From Lepidurus packardi (Eukaryota > Arthropoda > Branchiopoda > Notostraca > Triopsidae): 64,000 nucleotides of DNA. Shown here one piece after another: positions 45,822-58,892 of the stretch. Every line of letters begins with the position of its first letter. Within the stretch, counting starts at the first letter, position 1. The notes under the pieces were generated by a model. That model ran no database searches, was not told the origin of the DNA, and worked only from the letters and a program-made list of their open reading frames with translations. A program made the translations under genes and the position numbers. The stretch covers positions 10,478,001-10,542,000 of the forward strand of contig JAKZAN010000005.1 of the NCBI GenBank assembly GCA_023053545.1, in the 5' to 3' direction.

Positions 45822-47942
45822 TTAATTTTTGTCTCCGCAACGAATCATCACTTTAATGGCCCCGCCATCGCCAGTTTTGGCGGCAGTAAAAGCCTTAATC
45901 GTTTCTTCGAGCTGAAAGCGATGAGTAATCAAAGGTTTCACGTCCACTTTGCCCGTGGCAATCATATCGAGTGCAATGGGATAACTGTTAGAAAGAAACA
46001 TACTTATATGATTACAGGCAAAATGGTACACTTTACCAATTCGCGTAACGGAAAATTCCGCGAATATCCACTTCGCGCACTGCAGCGTTAACAATGGGGA
46101 TGTTGACAATTGCCGGTCCCAATCCGACCAGTACTAACATACCGCCACTCTTAGTAGCCTTATGGGACGGGAAAAAAATGAAGTTAGCTTTTTAACGGAC
46201 TTTTTTTGTACATGTAACTGACATAAATGCCGGTTTGAATCGAAGATTCTGCACCGCTGCATTCAATCGTGACACTGGGTTCACCACCCAGACTTTTAAC
46301 TATGTTTTCAGCGTGTTCTTGCGAAGTACCAGCTTTAATTAAGTACGTGAAATCTGCCCCCAGCGTCTTAGCGACCGCCAGACGACTTTCAGAAATATCT
46401 AGAAATTAGTTTAAGCTCCTATCCTATGCTTCCCAACGCAAGCCATCAGCGTGTCAAACTAACCAGTCATGATTACGACAGATGCACCCATGGCTTTAGC
46501 CGTTAGTAAACATACTAAGCCAATAGGCCCCGCCCCACAAATTAATACGCTTTTGCCGATAGTAATAGCTGCCCTGCGGCAAGCATGGACGGCCACCGAA
46601 AGGGGCTCCAGTAATGCTCCTTCTTCCAAAGTCACGTGGTCGGGTAGTCTGAAAAAGAACCCTTCTTTCTAATATACTGTGCAAGAAAATGAATGGAATT
46701 TCTGCACAAACTTGTAGCAAAAATCTGCAGCGTGGGTATAAAATCGGCACAAATTTCCATGGACGGGAGGCGTGGCACAGAAAATCACATCTTTGCACAA
46801 ATTATAGCTGCCTTGTTTGCAGAAATCGCAGTAGCGGCACGGAACACCTGGTTCAATAGCCACTCGATCGCCTAGAATATACACAAAATATTGTTACAAA
46901 CACTTTGCCAGAAATGACTTTAAAATGATTCGGAAATGTTTGAAAGCCTTTGAAAAATCTACTTTGCCAGAAATTACTTTAAAATGATTCGGAAATGTTT
47001 GAAAGCCTTTGAAAAATCTTCCCATCAACTTCAAGAGACAGTGGAGACAAATACAAATAAAAATGATTAAAACCTTTTTTAAGTGTTTTCACATTTTCGC
47101 CAAGTTCGGCAACGATTCCAGCTGATTCATGGCCCAGTACCATGGGTTCTCGGACTACAAAATCCCCAATTGCGCCTTTGGTCCAGTACGACACATCAGA
47201 GCCACAGATGCCTACGGCCTGCATCTCGATAAGCACCTCTATAAACGTAAATTACAATTTCAAAATCAAACCTGTTTTCAAGTATATTAGAGTTACCATT
47301 GGGACCCGGTTTTGGGTGTGGAATGGCTTCCTAATGCAAAACAATACATGAATACCGAAGCGAAAATATCCGTGTGTTTTAAAACAAATAAATTCAATAG
47401 CTTTCCTCATGCTTGAAACAGTACAAGAATTTTAAAAATGCTGTAAAAAATAAAAATAAAGTACAATACGTTTGTGAAGAAAACGCACGAAGAAAATATA
47501 TTAATTCCTCTTATCACTCTAACTACGTATTCGAGCGTGTAGATACATAAGCATGTACATCGACGCCTCGGGCTCTGATGTACCGGACTTGCGGAGGAAC
47601 GATAAAGTAATAAACATTTTCCTGAAATAAATACATCCAATTCAACTGCGCAAAAAAGAGCATATTATTAGGTACCAATAACAAAGTGACTGGTGCACAG
47701 CAGAAAATAAGAGAACAACACGATAAAGCTTGATAACGGACTAGATAGCCACTGTTTGATTTGACGAGGCGAAAATGAACTTATGACATTAAAATATCAT
47801 ATTAACTGTTTTAGAAACACAGGGAGAGAGGAGAAACACAGAAACACACAAATTACAACGAATTCAGATTTAGATAAAAGAGGAAACTTACAACGCGAAT
47901 ATCATCTTTCTTGTGCAAAACCGCAGCTAAATTCTCAGCCAT
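45822..47942 (-). CDS. SORD: Sorbitol dehydrogenase
   Basis: Zinc- and NAD-dependent medium-chain dehydrogenase converting sorbitol to fructose (polyol pathway, cytosol). Exons on the minus strand: 47942-47892 ([17 protein letters not shown]), 47330-47297, 47238-47074, 46871-46712, 46648-46464, 46398-46223, 46158 to about 46037, 45984-45822. Catalytic zinc ligands are in [10 protein letters not shown] and GHES. The structural-type cysteine cluster is [16 protein letters not shown]; animal SORDs often keep only part of it, so a complete four-Cys set is notable. The Rossmann segment is [20 protein letters not shown], and the C-terminus [18 protein letters not shown] is typical. The gene converges on TSEN54 with 93 bp between stop codons. 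One intron carries a 59-bp tandem duplication. Confidence 0.94.
46902..47019 (-). repeat. 59-bp tandem duplication in a SORD intron
   Basis: ACTTTGCCAGAAATGACTTT begins the first copy at 46902 and ACTTTGCCAGAAATTACTTT the second at 46961. The rest is essentially identical, so the duplication is recent. Confidence 0.9.
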
Positions 47943-48195
47943 TTTAGCGAATTTATTTCCGTTCCAAAACACACTTCCACCCCCTTCACAGATTATATCT
48001 GGAAGAAACCAAGCGACTACAGCTACAGCTGGTGTATATTCAAGACAAAAGCCAAAAAAAAAATACAAATGCGAGCAGCGGTACCTAGCGATATTAAAGG
48101 TTAACAGTTCGTTAACCGTACGTATAACGCCAATAGCTTTGCTTGGAAGCATTTTATAGTCATTTTGGCTTCCAGTTCTTTAACTTTTCCTCAAA

Positions 48196-48757
48196 ATGAG
48201 CAAAGCACACCCTCCTGAGTTGAAGAAGTAAGTTTTAAAGTTTATTCTTATTAAGAAGTCTGTCTAAATGCTGTTTTTTCTGTAGGTTTATGGACAAGAA
48301 ATTGACACGTAAGTTTTAAAAGCAACACGCTTCAAGTATAATCGCATCCATCAACTATAAAACTGAATGCTTTACCCTGTTCTTGTTTCTGACGTAGAAC
48401 ATTAACATTTCTAAGCCATCCAAGAATGTTTACCTAGTCGCAGACGCGATTAATTTCACTTATAAGTTATTTGATTGTTCCCTGGTTATAACTTTTGTTA
48501 CTTGTAGTAAAGCTAAACGGAGGTCGTAATGTAACTGGCACTTTACGTGGCTTTGATCCCTTCATGAATATGGTCTTGGATGAAGCTGTTGAACATTCCA
48601 AAGCCGGTCAGATTAATAACGTAGGAATGGTGGTAAGTTGTTCCTTCTTGAAAGTAAAAAAAGTAGTCGGAAAATAGAGTTTAACCACTAGAATATCTTC
48701 CTCTAGGTCATTCGTGGAAACAGTATAATCATGGTAGAGGCATTAGAGCGCATTTGA
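48196..48757 (+). CDS. SNRPG: Small nuclear ribonucleoprotein G (Sm protein G)
   Basis: One of the seven Sm ring proteins on U1, U2, U4 and U5 snRNAs. Exons 48196-48227, 48286-48308 (only 23 nt), 48508-48632 and 48707-48757 give 76 aa, the same as human. The protein starts [20 protein letters not shown], has Sm1 [20 protein letters not shown] and Sm2 [16 protein letters not shown]. Divergent from SORD with 253 bp between start codons; convergent with PTCD3. Confidence 0.97.
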
Positions 48758-48795
48758 AGTGTGACTGTGTCATCCATTTGGATTCAATACAAGTG

Positions 48796-48801
48796 TTTAT
48801 T
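48796..48801 (-). terminator. PTCD3 poly(A) signal
   Basis: AATAAA on the minus strand 32-37 bp past the PTCD3 stop codon and 39 bp past the SNRPG stop on the other strand. Confidence 0.6.
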
Positions 48802-48832
48802 TCTATCTTTTCTCCTCGTTGGGCAACTACAA

Positions 48833-51594
48833 TTACACTTTGGCTCTCAAGTACTCCAAATCAGTTTCAGACAAGATTCCGCTGCTTTCCACTTCTTTCA
48901 GCCAATCCTGGCATTCAGAAAAACCAACATCAATCGAGTATTTCATTGCAGCCTAAAAGAATAATTCATTACAATCATACTAAAAACGTATTTTAAAAAA
49001 GCACAATTTTCTTTTACCAAAATGGCTGACGGATTTCCTTGTTTCGAAGCTTCCTTGATGTAATTTTGTAGTGTGGAAGGTTGGGGAAAGCCCGAAACCA
49101 ATTCTGACTCTTTAGCCAACTTCTGCAGAACTTGAGACGCGTTCTTCAGTTGGCCATGTTTAACGCAAACTTCCAGCAAATCACCCAAGATTTCCCCAGT
49201 CCAGCTAATAAAATAGTGCTAAAATATTTAACATGATTTTGCTAAAGTGTACAAGTTACTGGAAATTAACCGCTTTGCCAGCACTCTTCAGTCCTTGCAT
49301 ATTTTCCCAAATATTCCAGGCAGTACTAAACCCTTGTTTTCCTTCCTCCGATTCAATATCTTGGTCCGTCTTTGCTAAAAGTTGCAGAAAACTAGCTACA
49401 GTCTTCTGCCGCGTTCCCAGCTCAAAGTACATTGCATCGGTCCATAAAGCAGGCAGTAATCCAGCCGCATTGTTCTGAATTACTATATTCAAAATTTCCT
49501 AGGAAACCCAAATTCTTTAAACAACATTCAAACCCTTTTGTGGATTGAACATACCTCAAATACACTGGGTTCTGGAACGTACAGACTGGGTACTAACTCA
49601 CGGTACGTCTCCATTACAGCCTCCAAAGGTTCGCAGGAGCACATAACCATGAAATAATTCCTACTGCGAAGTACAAAAAAGTACGCGGCAATGTATAAGA
49701 GCGTCTTTACGAGAACGACTCGGGTACTTAAAAAATGGACAATAACGTCTAAACCTGCTACCAAAAACTGATCTCAGGAGTACTGAAGCTCCAAAAAACT
49801 AAATAGTAAACAGCTACTTACTAATAAATAGCTACTTTAAGAGCATCGCCCATGTATGCACCATAGCCGCCTTCTAATCGGTGCAATCGGTGAGCAATTG
49901 TACTATCTTGCATGTGATGATACGCAACTTCCATGCCCCGCGGGAAAAAGTACATGTCCTTACGATCTACCACTTCTGGAACGCCTTCTTTTTCCAAACG
50001 TTCTACTATTTCATTCAATGCCGAGCTTGGTGGTCCCTCTAGAAATTTAAAAAATACAAACATTATCAGAAACAATCTATTCTATTTATTCTTTACTATC
50101 CCGGCAGTAGATGTTTAAAAGATGAAAATACGACGCTAAACTGGGTTGAATTTGTATCTTCTGGAACTCGGCTAAAACTTGGCTTGCGTAGCTTTGGGAT
50201 TGGCGACTATTATAGACGAGTGAAATGCTTTCCAATGCTGCGTTTAATGTTCCAATGTTGGGAATCAACTTCTCATTCTGCACAGCATTCAAGAGATCCT
50301 TTAGAAAGTTCAAATTGTATAACATTAAATAGTATTTTCAATAACTTTTGTTTCTTACCAAGAGTAAATTCCACTTCAATTCAGTGCCTTCTTTAAGGTA
50401 GCCTGCGGCGCTAATAAGGCTGTTGTACGTCTCAATATCTAGTTTGATATTTTTGCCAATAGCCTCTTCAAATTTTTGCCAAGCACCTTCCACGTTGTGG
50501 TACTTGACATAACCTTTAATGAGGGCACAGTAATGCGCACTATTTTTCTCTTCAATTTCGTTGAAAAGAACGTCAGCTAGGTTATTATCCCTATAGAAGT
50601 AGAAACATTTAGTTAGTTCATGCCAGAGGGTAGAATGTTAGAAAAAATCTACTTCCAAGTTTTGCTAGGCTTTTCTCGTAGTTTCGTATTACTCTTAAAC
50701 CATCTTTCTTCGACGAGTTGCTCATCCAGGGGATCTTCACAATTGTAATGGCAAAGCAGTTCAAGGAAACTTTGTTGGAGTTCATTTGGAATACCTAAAG
50801 TACAACCCAATAAGTCATCTTTTCTCATACATAACCCAAAATTAGAAAGAACTAACTGTTGGTTGATTTCAGAGCCGAGTAGACGCTGATAGCCTCAGAA
50901 ACGCGAGCTTGCTTGATCAACGTCTTCAGTATATCTCCGTTGACGTCCTTCCCTTCCGCGTACTTCCACTTAGGTGAAAATGCCTTTGATAAACAGTTTT
51001 AAAAGAAAATTAAGTAAATTCGTAGCAACTTAAAAAAAATATAATGAATTACAGAAATGAATGGCTCGGCTGTTTTGTGATTGAATAGATTCGGATGTTC
51101 ATCGCGGATCCATAAAGCTGCTTTTCGCCCTGATTCCTTGGCTAATGCAAAGCTACGTTTCCCGGTGTTGGACGTAGGTATCAAATATGGATCATCATGG
51201 TAACTGTACCGTGGTGCGGTTCCATCCACACTCACTGTACCGGCCAATGCCTGGAACGATAGAAAAATATTCAGAAATGCACAGAGCTCCTCTCGCAAAG
51301 AAAACATTGATCTTAAGACGTCAGAGCGCAACCTTACTCTTATGATATCTGTTGAACTGCGTGGTATTCTCTTTGGGATGGTGGGAAACTCGGACACGGC
51401 CTGATTGTGAATGAAGAACTTCAAATTGCCCAGAACATCGTTCGCCACCAGACTGTTGATATAAGCCAAAAATCAGTTAGACTTTTGGAAAATTTATTAT
51501 TAAACTTACTTATTTATTATTAAACTTATTTATTATTAAACTAGTATTAAACTTACCTTTTAAAGCGAAGCGCATTTGCTAACGTAGTGTACAT
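48833..51594 (-). CDS. PTCD3: Mitochondrial pentatricopeptide protein PTCD3 (mS39)
   Basis: Subunit of the small mitochondrial ribosomal subunit near the mRNA entry, needed for mitochondrial translation. Exons are many and short; I did not fix every boundary. The start MYTTLANALRFK at 51594 is a basic, amphipathic import-type leader, spliced to SLVANDVLGNLKF. The conserved block before the repeats is recognisable: DGTAPRYSYHDDPYLIPTSN, then RSFALAKESGRKAALWI and FNHKTAEPFIS. PPR-type repeats follow (SAHYCALIKGYVKYHNVEGA; KLDIETYNSLISAAGYL; LIPNIGTLNAALESISLVYN; QPSLASYFHLLNIYCRD). The C-terminal segment contains LLEVCVKHGQLKNASQVLQK. Minus-strand AATAAA at 48801-48796. Intron 1 holds TTATTATTAAACTTA repeats (about 51490-51557). 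Confidence 0.9.
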
Positions 51595-51918
51595 TGTGAT
51601 TGTTAAAAACAAACGAAATGCACATGGAAACCTTGTTTATAGATTTTCATTTCGGTTTACAAAGTGTCGGGAGGAGGCAATCCTGCTCAGAAATAAATGT
51701 TACATGTGCTGCCCCTTCACTTTTGTGGTATTTAACAGAACGAAAATGAGCACGTTCGGTAATGAACCTTCTGATCTTATAAAATCCAAAGAAGAATTTT
51801 ACCTACAGTTCCCAAAAAAGTCTACCAATAAATGTAGATTTTCTTCGTAACCAACTCGTTAACGTACTACAAATTGCGACTGATAAAAACAAACGAAATG
51901 CACACGGAAACTTTGTTT
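51593..51918. repeat. Dispersed direct repeat of about 47 bp
   Basis: Copies at 51593-51640 and 51872-51918 share AAAAACAAACGAAATGCACA followed by (T/C)GGAAAC(C/T)TTGTTT. The first begins at the PTCD3 start codon. Confidence 0.75.
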
Positions 51919-52749
51919 TAATTTGTGCCTAATTCCGAAAACGCACAAATTTGTCGAGCACGAGTTTACGAAATGAATACCGTAAACGAAAGTTAAGAAT
52001 AAATAAAGACAACTGGAATCAGTGTTAGCAACTATTTTTATTGTTATGGCCTTGTCATACATACGGAACTCTTTATGTACCACATGAAGCTATACAAAGC
52101 AACGTACCACGTCACATCTTCAAAATAACAATTAAAGCTCTTGTATCGGAATCCCTGTGTTATACAAACTTATAAGCACTATCTACCGCTCCTATACACA
52201 CGTCAGCCAGCAACTTTTTAAAAAATTTCACGCCATTCCGCATAACAAGGCTGAAGGATATTTTTTTAAATTCGGGAAGGTTAACAATCAAACAAAATGT
52301 GTCAGTTTACTGAGTTTTTCTGCTCAGGGTAGTTCTCACTAACTAAATAGAATCATTTGAGCACACTGCACGCAAAAAAATACAACAAAACTCTAAACTT
52401 ATCCTCTGTTTGTCCTAATCACGCCACACGTAGCTCAAACCAGTATTGCTCACATTTTCCCCATTTTTTTTAACTTAATACTCTGGAAACAAGCCAACTA
52501 AACTCTTTGCCTACTACCATTAGCACACACACGCGTAAAATAGGCACTGATTTAGCACTTGAGTGTTTCCGACTTTGCAAGCCAAAATGTACAAAATGTA
52601 CAAAGTTACTAGGAAATACTATAGGAAATAAATTGCAAATTACAACAAGTGGAATGTAGTACGACCACCAGAGAAACTCTGGTATCTTACTCCTCTCTCT
52701 TTCTTTTTTTTTTTAATTTTTTGTTAAGGCAACAAGCAAGGGTCTTCAA
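51595..52749. other. PTCD3 upstream region and MRTF 3' UTR
   Basis: No supported coding exon. A minus-strand AATAAA (TTTATT at 52037-52042) is the probable MRTF poly(A) signal, giving a 3' UTR of about 0.7 kb. Two copies of a roughly 47-bp segment flank the PTCD3 start (51593-51640 and 51872-51918). Confidence 0.55.
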
Positions 52750-55700
52750 CTAAGTAGCAAAATCTGCCTTATCCCAGGGCAAACTGCTAATCACGCCATT
52801 AAACCTCAACTCGCCATCATCCAGCAAAAACAGATCTGAGTGGGGCTCAGCTATACTGGCTAAAACGGGGTCGCCATTGGGCAGGCATAACACCATATCT
52901 TGCCTCGGGTCGGAAGAATAACTATGGCCGTGATGATAGCCATGGGAGGTGGATGGGACCGAAAAACAGTGCGTATTTTCCGACAGGTTCTCATGTGGTA
53001 CCAGAAATTCCAGCCAGTCCATATCCATATTCATTTCTTGGATTTCATCACAAGCTCCACCCTCCCGTTTGTCTGATAAGGAGTCTGGTCGCGCCGGTTC
53101 GGGTTGCGTTATTGTATTTTGCTCGCCACCGAGTTCCATCGCTTCAAAATTGTCCAAGTCAAAGTTTATATCACACAAATCCAAGCCCGAGGGCACACCG
53201 GTGGGGTGAGCAGTGGGTACAGGCAGTAAAGGGTTGTCCATCTTGACAACAGGTGGCGCTGAGGGGCCGTGGGCGGCGCTAGGTGGAAGTTCCCCGTTTT
53301 TGATCAGAATATCCAAAACGTCGTCCACCAACTGACTTTTGAAAGACGACGAGTTTATCACGTCAGAATACGAGGGGGGATCACGGTTTACAGCTTGACT
53401 GCAGCTATAATTCCGTAATTTTTTTTTTAATGAGGAAAATACATTATAATAAAGAAACTAGTCAAAACGCCCCAAATAATTTAGAATTTAATAAAGAATA
53501 TACCTGGTTTGTATGTTTGCTCCCAGACGAAGGGGATTTGAAGTACTAAAAAGTTCGGTTTCAGGTAAATGTTCGCTGGACTCAGAAGTACGTTGGCAGA
53601 GGACGCCATCTGTCGAGTTTAGGTGTAAACGATTCTCGGCCACACCCACGCCTCGAGGGCAGGATTGAAGACTGGCATCTAGCTTGGCCAACTGGTGTTT
53701 TACATTTTTCTGAAGTAAAAAGAACATGCATAGTTCGTCTTAAACTCACGAATAATCCTACACAAACAACTGAGGAAGTTAACGGTTGACAGAGTACTGT
53801 GGCAGATAATATAATACTTTACGCAGAGATAAAGAAATGGAAAATGAACGTAAAATAGGCGAAAAAAAATTACGCAATTGGCAGAGAAATGGCTTAGTTA
53901 CTGGTAGAGGAATGGCCTAGTTACTCTAAAAAAAAAATTACTAGACCACTCTTAACTTTGCAGGCATAAAGAAATCGCATCATAAATAACAACAACGGCG
54001 TAGAACTAAATTATACCTCATTGAGAGCATCTTCGGTCGATTCCAGATCGTTCTTATTCTGCGCCTGCTGTAGGTTCCGCAGCTCCCGCAACTGTTGCAG
54101 CTGGAGTTGGATCTGCTGTTGCTGAATTTTCAGCTGCAGATGTTGCTGCAGTAATAAACGTTGCTGTAACTTCGGATCCACCGCCAACGACCCTGACTCT
54201 CCCAATTCGCAGTTTTGCTGCAAAACCAATGCACAAGTACCACTTTAAAACACTTATCATGCCAAAACGAACCTGCCTTTGCAAACTTACCTGCGCTGAT
54301 GCCGATTGCTGTCGCAGTAATAACTGTTGCTGGTGCAATACTTTCTTGGTTTCCTGCAACCCTTTCATCAAGATATCTACGGACTCGGCACAGAACACGT
54401 TCTTGTCCACATTTGACTCCACTTGCTGCAAATCCGGAAGAGGCGGAGGCACGGGAGGCTGGAACGTCTCTTCCATGGTTCCCTTATGGTCCCCCACAGA
54501 ATCCCAATTCTGTTCAAAGGTATCCATCAAATGCATGCCATCGACTTCAGAATCGATATCCATGGTGAGCACTGAAGGAACTTGGACCGACGGGGCGGGG
54601 CTGGGCGAGTGCGACGTCGAAGACGCCTCCAAACTCGCGTTCGAAATACGGCGTAGCATATTGGCGTCACACAAGCTCGACGAAGATCCATGTTGTGGCA
54701 GTTTGGAGCCGATAACCGCCAAAGGACTACGACAACCTACCAAAAGCATGTTTACATACGCACCAATCCGGGCTGGACGCTAAAAACTTACTATCGCCTG
54801 TTTCAAAACCGGTTTCAGGCTTTGAGGACAATCCCGGGGGTTCACTACCCGGATTCGAGCCACTTGTGTAGTGCGCCGGACTGGTATTTGACGGTATCGA
54901 TACCAAATTACCCACTTCATCCGTAAAGGGTCGCAATCTTTCAAGCAACTGGGGCTTCGCGCCCGATACTGGCAGATTGCGTCGTTTTAACTCTGCTTTC
55001 AGATCCGAAACTACCAAAGTTCAACACTTTATTAATCTGAATGAAAAAAACAACAACAGAAAAGGAAGAATTACCTTTCATGTCTTCCAGCTTTACGAGG
55101 CCTTTCAAGATTTCAGTGTTACTGGCATTGCTACTGGACACCGAATGTCCGTTTCTCTGTTTCACGTTATTACTGCTATTATTGCCCATGGTAGTTACGA
55201 GCGTATTCGAAAGCGGACTGAGCTTCAACGTTGTTAGCTCGCTCGCCTTCTGGGACGCTGGCAAGATAATTTGCGGATATTTATGTTGCCATTCCAACTG
55301 CCACTGCAGAAATAATTGTTGTTGCTGAAGCAGTAAGTCGTAGGACGACTCATGGGTGGAAACAGCTGAAGTTGCCAATTTCTGGGCACTGGGAGGACCC
55401 TAGACAAAAAATAAAAAGAAAAAAAAAAGAAAAATGAAATCCTGATCTCATCCCGGAACAACGAAAACTATTGACGTACTTTATATTCGTGGAATTTTAT
55501 GGTTCGCGTTTTGGGTTGGTTTTTGGGCTTGGATTTTTTCCTGAATTTTGGTTGTGCATCAGGGGCTTTAGTTCCTTCAAAAGAGATCACAGAAGGCGCT
55601 ACTAGTGAAACCGTAGGCGCTATAAGGGAGATGGCTTGATAGTGGGGTAAAGGTGGTGGTGGAGGCGCTTGTGGCTGAGTGGTGACGATGGATATGGTAG

Positions 55701-57053
55701 AAAAATTGTTCTCCAAGAGCTCCGGTTTAATCATGGATGGACTTGCCACTGCGGAAGCAGTCGCGACAACGGGAGAACCGGCGTTTTCGTGCAATGGAGA
55801 AACTCCACCTTCTGAAGAGGATTCGTCGCCGTCCGGGATGATATAATGCAACGGATGAACGCCTTTCATGGAGCCCTCGGAAGTAGCCCGGAAAGGAATA
55901 TAACCCTCTGGTGATAAAGACTTGTTAATGATCGAAAAGAAGGAATATTGGATGATTTCGCGTACCTTTGACGGCCTTTTCCACGTAATCGTCCGTGTGT
56001 AGTATATTTTTCTTAATCAATTCCAAGGGACCCGGTCGATGAGACAGCTGATCGTTCAAAGCGTCCTGGAGACGAGCTTTTTTCAACATCCGCTGGCGTT
56101 CGGCCAAAGAAGGATCAATTTTCCCAGCGTCTATATCATGGAGCATTTTCTATTTATTTATTTTTTCTACATATTTTTATAATAATTTTGGAGTGAAGCA
56201 AACCTTCGAGAATGTGTTGACGCACGAGTTCCATGCGGTCGGGGCGTTTTTGGATCTTATGCTTTAAAACGTCTCCCATTTTCGCCCGTTCGAGCTTTTG
56301 TCGCTCTTTATGGTAAGCTGGAGTGCCTTTCAATGCTATAAGAAACGATTCAATAATAATAAATTGGGATAGATTGGGCAAAAATCAAAATAGAAAAGTT
56401 TGGACGTACGAGGCATTATTCCTTGATCCACTAATTGCGTAATTGGACGGCGCGTCATCAACTTCACTTTGAGAGCTGAAAATTAATAGATTTATTAGCA
56501 TCAAACGTTTCCTTTTTGACTCAAATTTAACACTATAATGTAAATGTGTATAACAAAACAATGTTAAGCCTTTGGCAATTCTAAAAGAAAGTATTTCTAA
56601 ATTCATTAAATAAAATTCATATTAATTCAATCAGCGTAATTGTGGATTTGAATTTTGATTTTGTTTTGCTTTTTGAACTCACTTCGTGAATTTTGACTTC
56701 GAACAAATAATTTTATAAAACAAGAAGAATATGTTTGAGAATCATTAATTAGCTATTTATTCATGTGTAATGAAGTAATGTTTAATGAATGTGTAATGAA
56801 TGAATGTGTAATATTTATATATTGATTAGAGGAAGAAGATTGTTGTATAACGATTAAAGCTAAGGAATACTGGCAATAAATATGTTATTTTCATTTTATA
56901 GGTAATATAATGCCAAAAAGAATTGAACTTACATTCTTTATTTCTGTTCATTGCATTTTGAAGAGGAGACTCGTCCACTTCAGCTTTGGGTGGTGAAGAA
57001 GGCAACGAAACTGACGCACTTTCGTCGCTGTCTGAACTGCTGGAATCAGCCAT
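52750..57053 (-). CDS. Mrtf: Myocardin-related transcription factor
   Basis: Actin-sensing SRF coactivator shuttling between cytoplasm and nucleus. ATG at 57053 (MADSSSSDSDESASVSLPSS); upstream exons are possible. Three G-actin-binding RPEL repeats: LKVKLMTRRPITQLVDQGIM (weak first, RPITQL), KIQKRPDRMELVRQHILEG, and QLSHRPGPLELIKKNIL. The basic SRF-binding stretch is FRKKSKPKNQPKTRTIKFHE (near 55500), followed by a Gln-rich segment. The SAP domain is VSDLKAELKRRNLPVSGAKP (55017 downwards). A leucine/glutamine coiled coil is at about 54230-54020 (QQRLLLQQHLQLKIQQQQIQ). The acidic C-terminus resembles the transactivation domain and ends WDKADFAT. Domain order equals that of vertebrate MRTF-A. 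A further alternating set of Pro-rich linkers joins them. I read at least nine exons. Confidence 0.93.
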
Positions 57054-58892
57054 AGCTTCTGCAATTAGAAAGTTTAAGTTGTAGGCTTAAATATTGGCTT
57101 ATCTTGAACATCTGGCAATTACCAGCCAAATATCCCTTCCTTCCTCGCTCAATTCTCCCCAAAATAGCTCTCCAACGCCGTGCACCAGGCTGATATTTGT
57201 TGTTTTCCGACACTTCCTAATTCTCTAGGTCCTGTGGAACAAAAGAAAGAAACAAAACATGAATTTTAGGTCAACAGTTCTGCACGAAACGTGGTTATTT
57301 TGGAGGCTTAAACTTGGGTATGGAAATGTGTAGCAAATAGTAAACATTCATCGGGTATTAAAAGAAGCTTAAAATGTTGAATTGAGAAGTTCTATGAGAA
57401 ATTAAAATTACGAAAGGGTTGAGAAATTACCTCAAGCTGAGCAGACTGGAAACGAACTTTTGTCTTTACTTTGTTGCTCTGCAAATTGTGGTTTTTTGTC
57501 TAAATCACTTTGGCCATTCGAAAGTTAATTTTTGAATGGTCTTAGTTTGAATTACTAGTTAAATTGAGGCATATCAGTTGCAGAAAACTATGCCAAGAGA
57601 ATAACATTTGCTTCTGGAATATGGAAGCCACACCTACACGGACCCATTGATAAACAACCCAGGAGCGAGAGAAGAGAAGAAAACGAGAAGTAGCGGGCTG
57701 CGGGGCAGTTCTTGGAAGTTTGAGTGAACGCCATGGCGCGGCACTAAAAGCCATATAGGTCATGCTTTTGAAATGCAATAAATCGCAGAAGAGGGTCATG
57801 TCGCGGAATTCAGGGTCGATTTATGGTTTAAAATGGCTTAAAAGCAAAGGAAGATGACCCAAAGCACTTGTCTTCTTGTTGGATAGTTCACTGATTTATG
57901 AATTTTTGAAAATTCCCGGAAGTGGAAACTTTCGAAGGCCATCTCCGGTAACCGCTAAAAGTTCTTGAAACGTAGAAAAAAAGAGACCACAAAGCGTTGA
58001 AATTTATTTACTTTTTAGGATAACAAGGACCTTTACAAAAGAAAAATATATCAGAATTATTCGGAGGTCTTACTGTCATTTCAAAAACCATAAGCGACTT
58101 AGTACCTGGGAGATAAATTAGTCGTAAACCTCGTTTTTAATTAGGACAGTTAATTTTGATTGTAAGGTTTCTGAATGATTTTAAATTAATTAATGAAGAA
58201 TGGCCTTCACGTACCGAATTACCAAATACTCTCTAAGATTTCAATGAAACGAAGAGGACCCGATTGTTGAAGACATCATTGTAACGCGTTTCGGATCGCT
58301 AGATGGCGTTCAATAGAACTTTCCTTTGCCCCTTTACATGAACGACGGAATGTTGAACAGAACCGAAGCGTCTTTCCTTCGCAAGTTCTTGTTGGAAATT
58401 TTCGTTGTGGTACAAACTAAAACTATCTAGTGCCGCTCCACAGGTACGAATTCTTAGCTTTCAGTAAAGTATGAAAGTAAGGTTCCAATAAAATGTCCTA
58501 AAATCTAAATCAGGAAAACAAAACGTATATTAGGAAGAAGTCAATAAGATGGATTAGTCTTGTTTCAACACATTTAATCTTTCCTCACATATACAACATT
58601 TTGACAATATAAATATACGCGATAAAGGTGCAGCTCCAATGACAACTTGTGGCATATTATATATATCTATATATATGTAGACTTTAGACTCCAAAAGGAA
58701 CAAGCAAGGAATGGCACACTGGAAGATCACAAAGGTTGAGAGTAGCTTGTTTTCAGATGTGCAAAGTGTCCTTCCACAGACACCTTTTCGCGTAATATAT
58801 TATGAGCGTTGTTTGTCTTTTTTCCGTTTTCACTTTACGTTGAGATCAGACACATGTTTTCATTTTCCCTTTCTCATGAATAGCCCACTATG
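57054..58892. other. Upstream region of MRTF and downstream region of ETHR
   Basis: No supported coding exon. An ATATATATCTATATATATG simple repeat sits near 58655-58680. MRTF 5' UTR exons probably lie in 57060-57500, where several splice-like boundaries occur, but I cannot fix them. Confidence 0.5.

Noticed and set aside
47407-47640. Frame between SORD exons 1 and 2 as an alternative first exon
   Set aside because: The exon at 47942-47892 matches the family N-terminus and joins in phase to 47330, so this frame is intronic.
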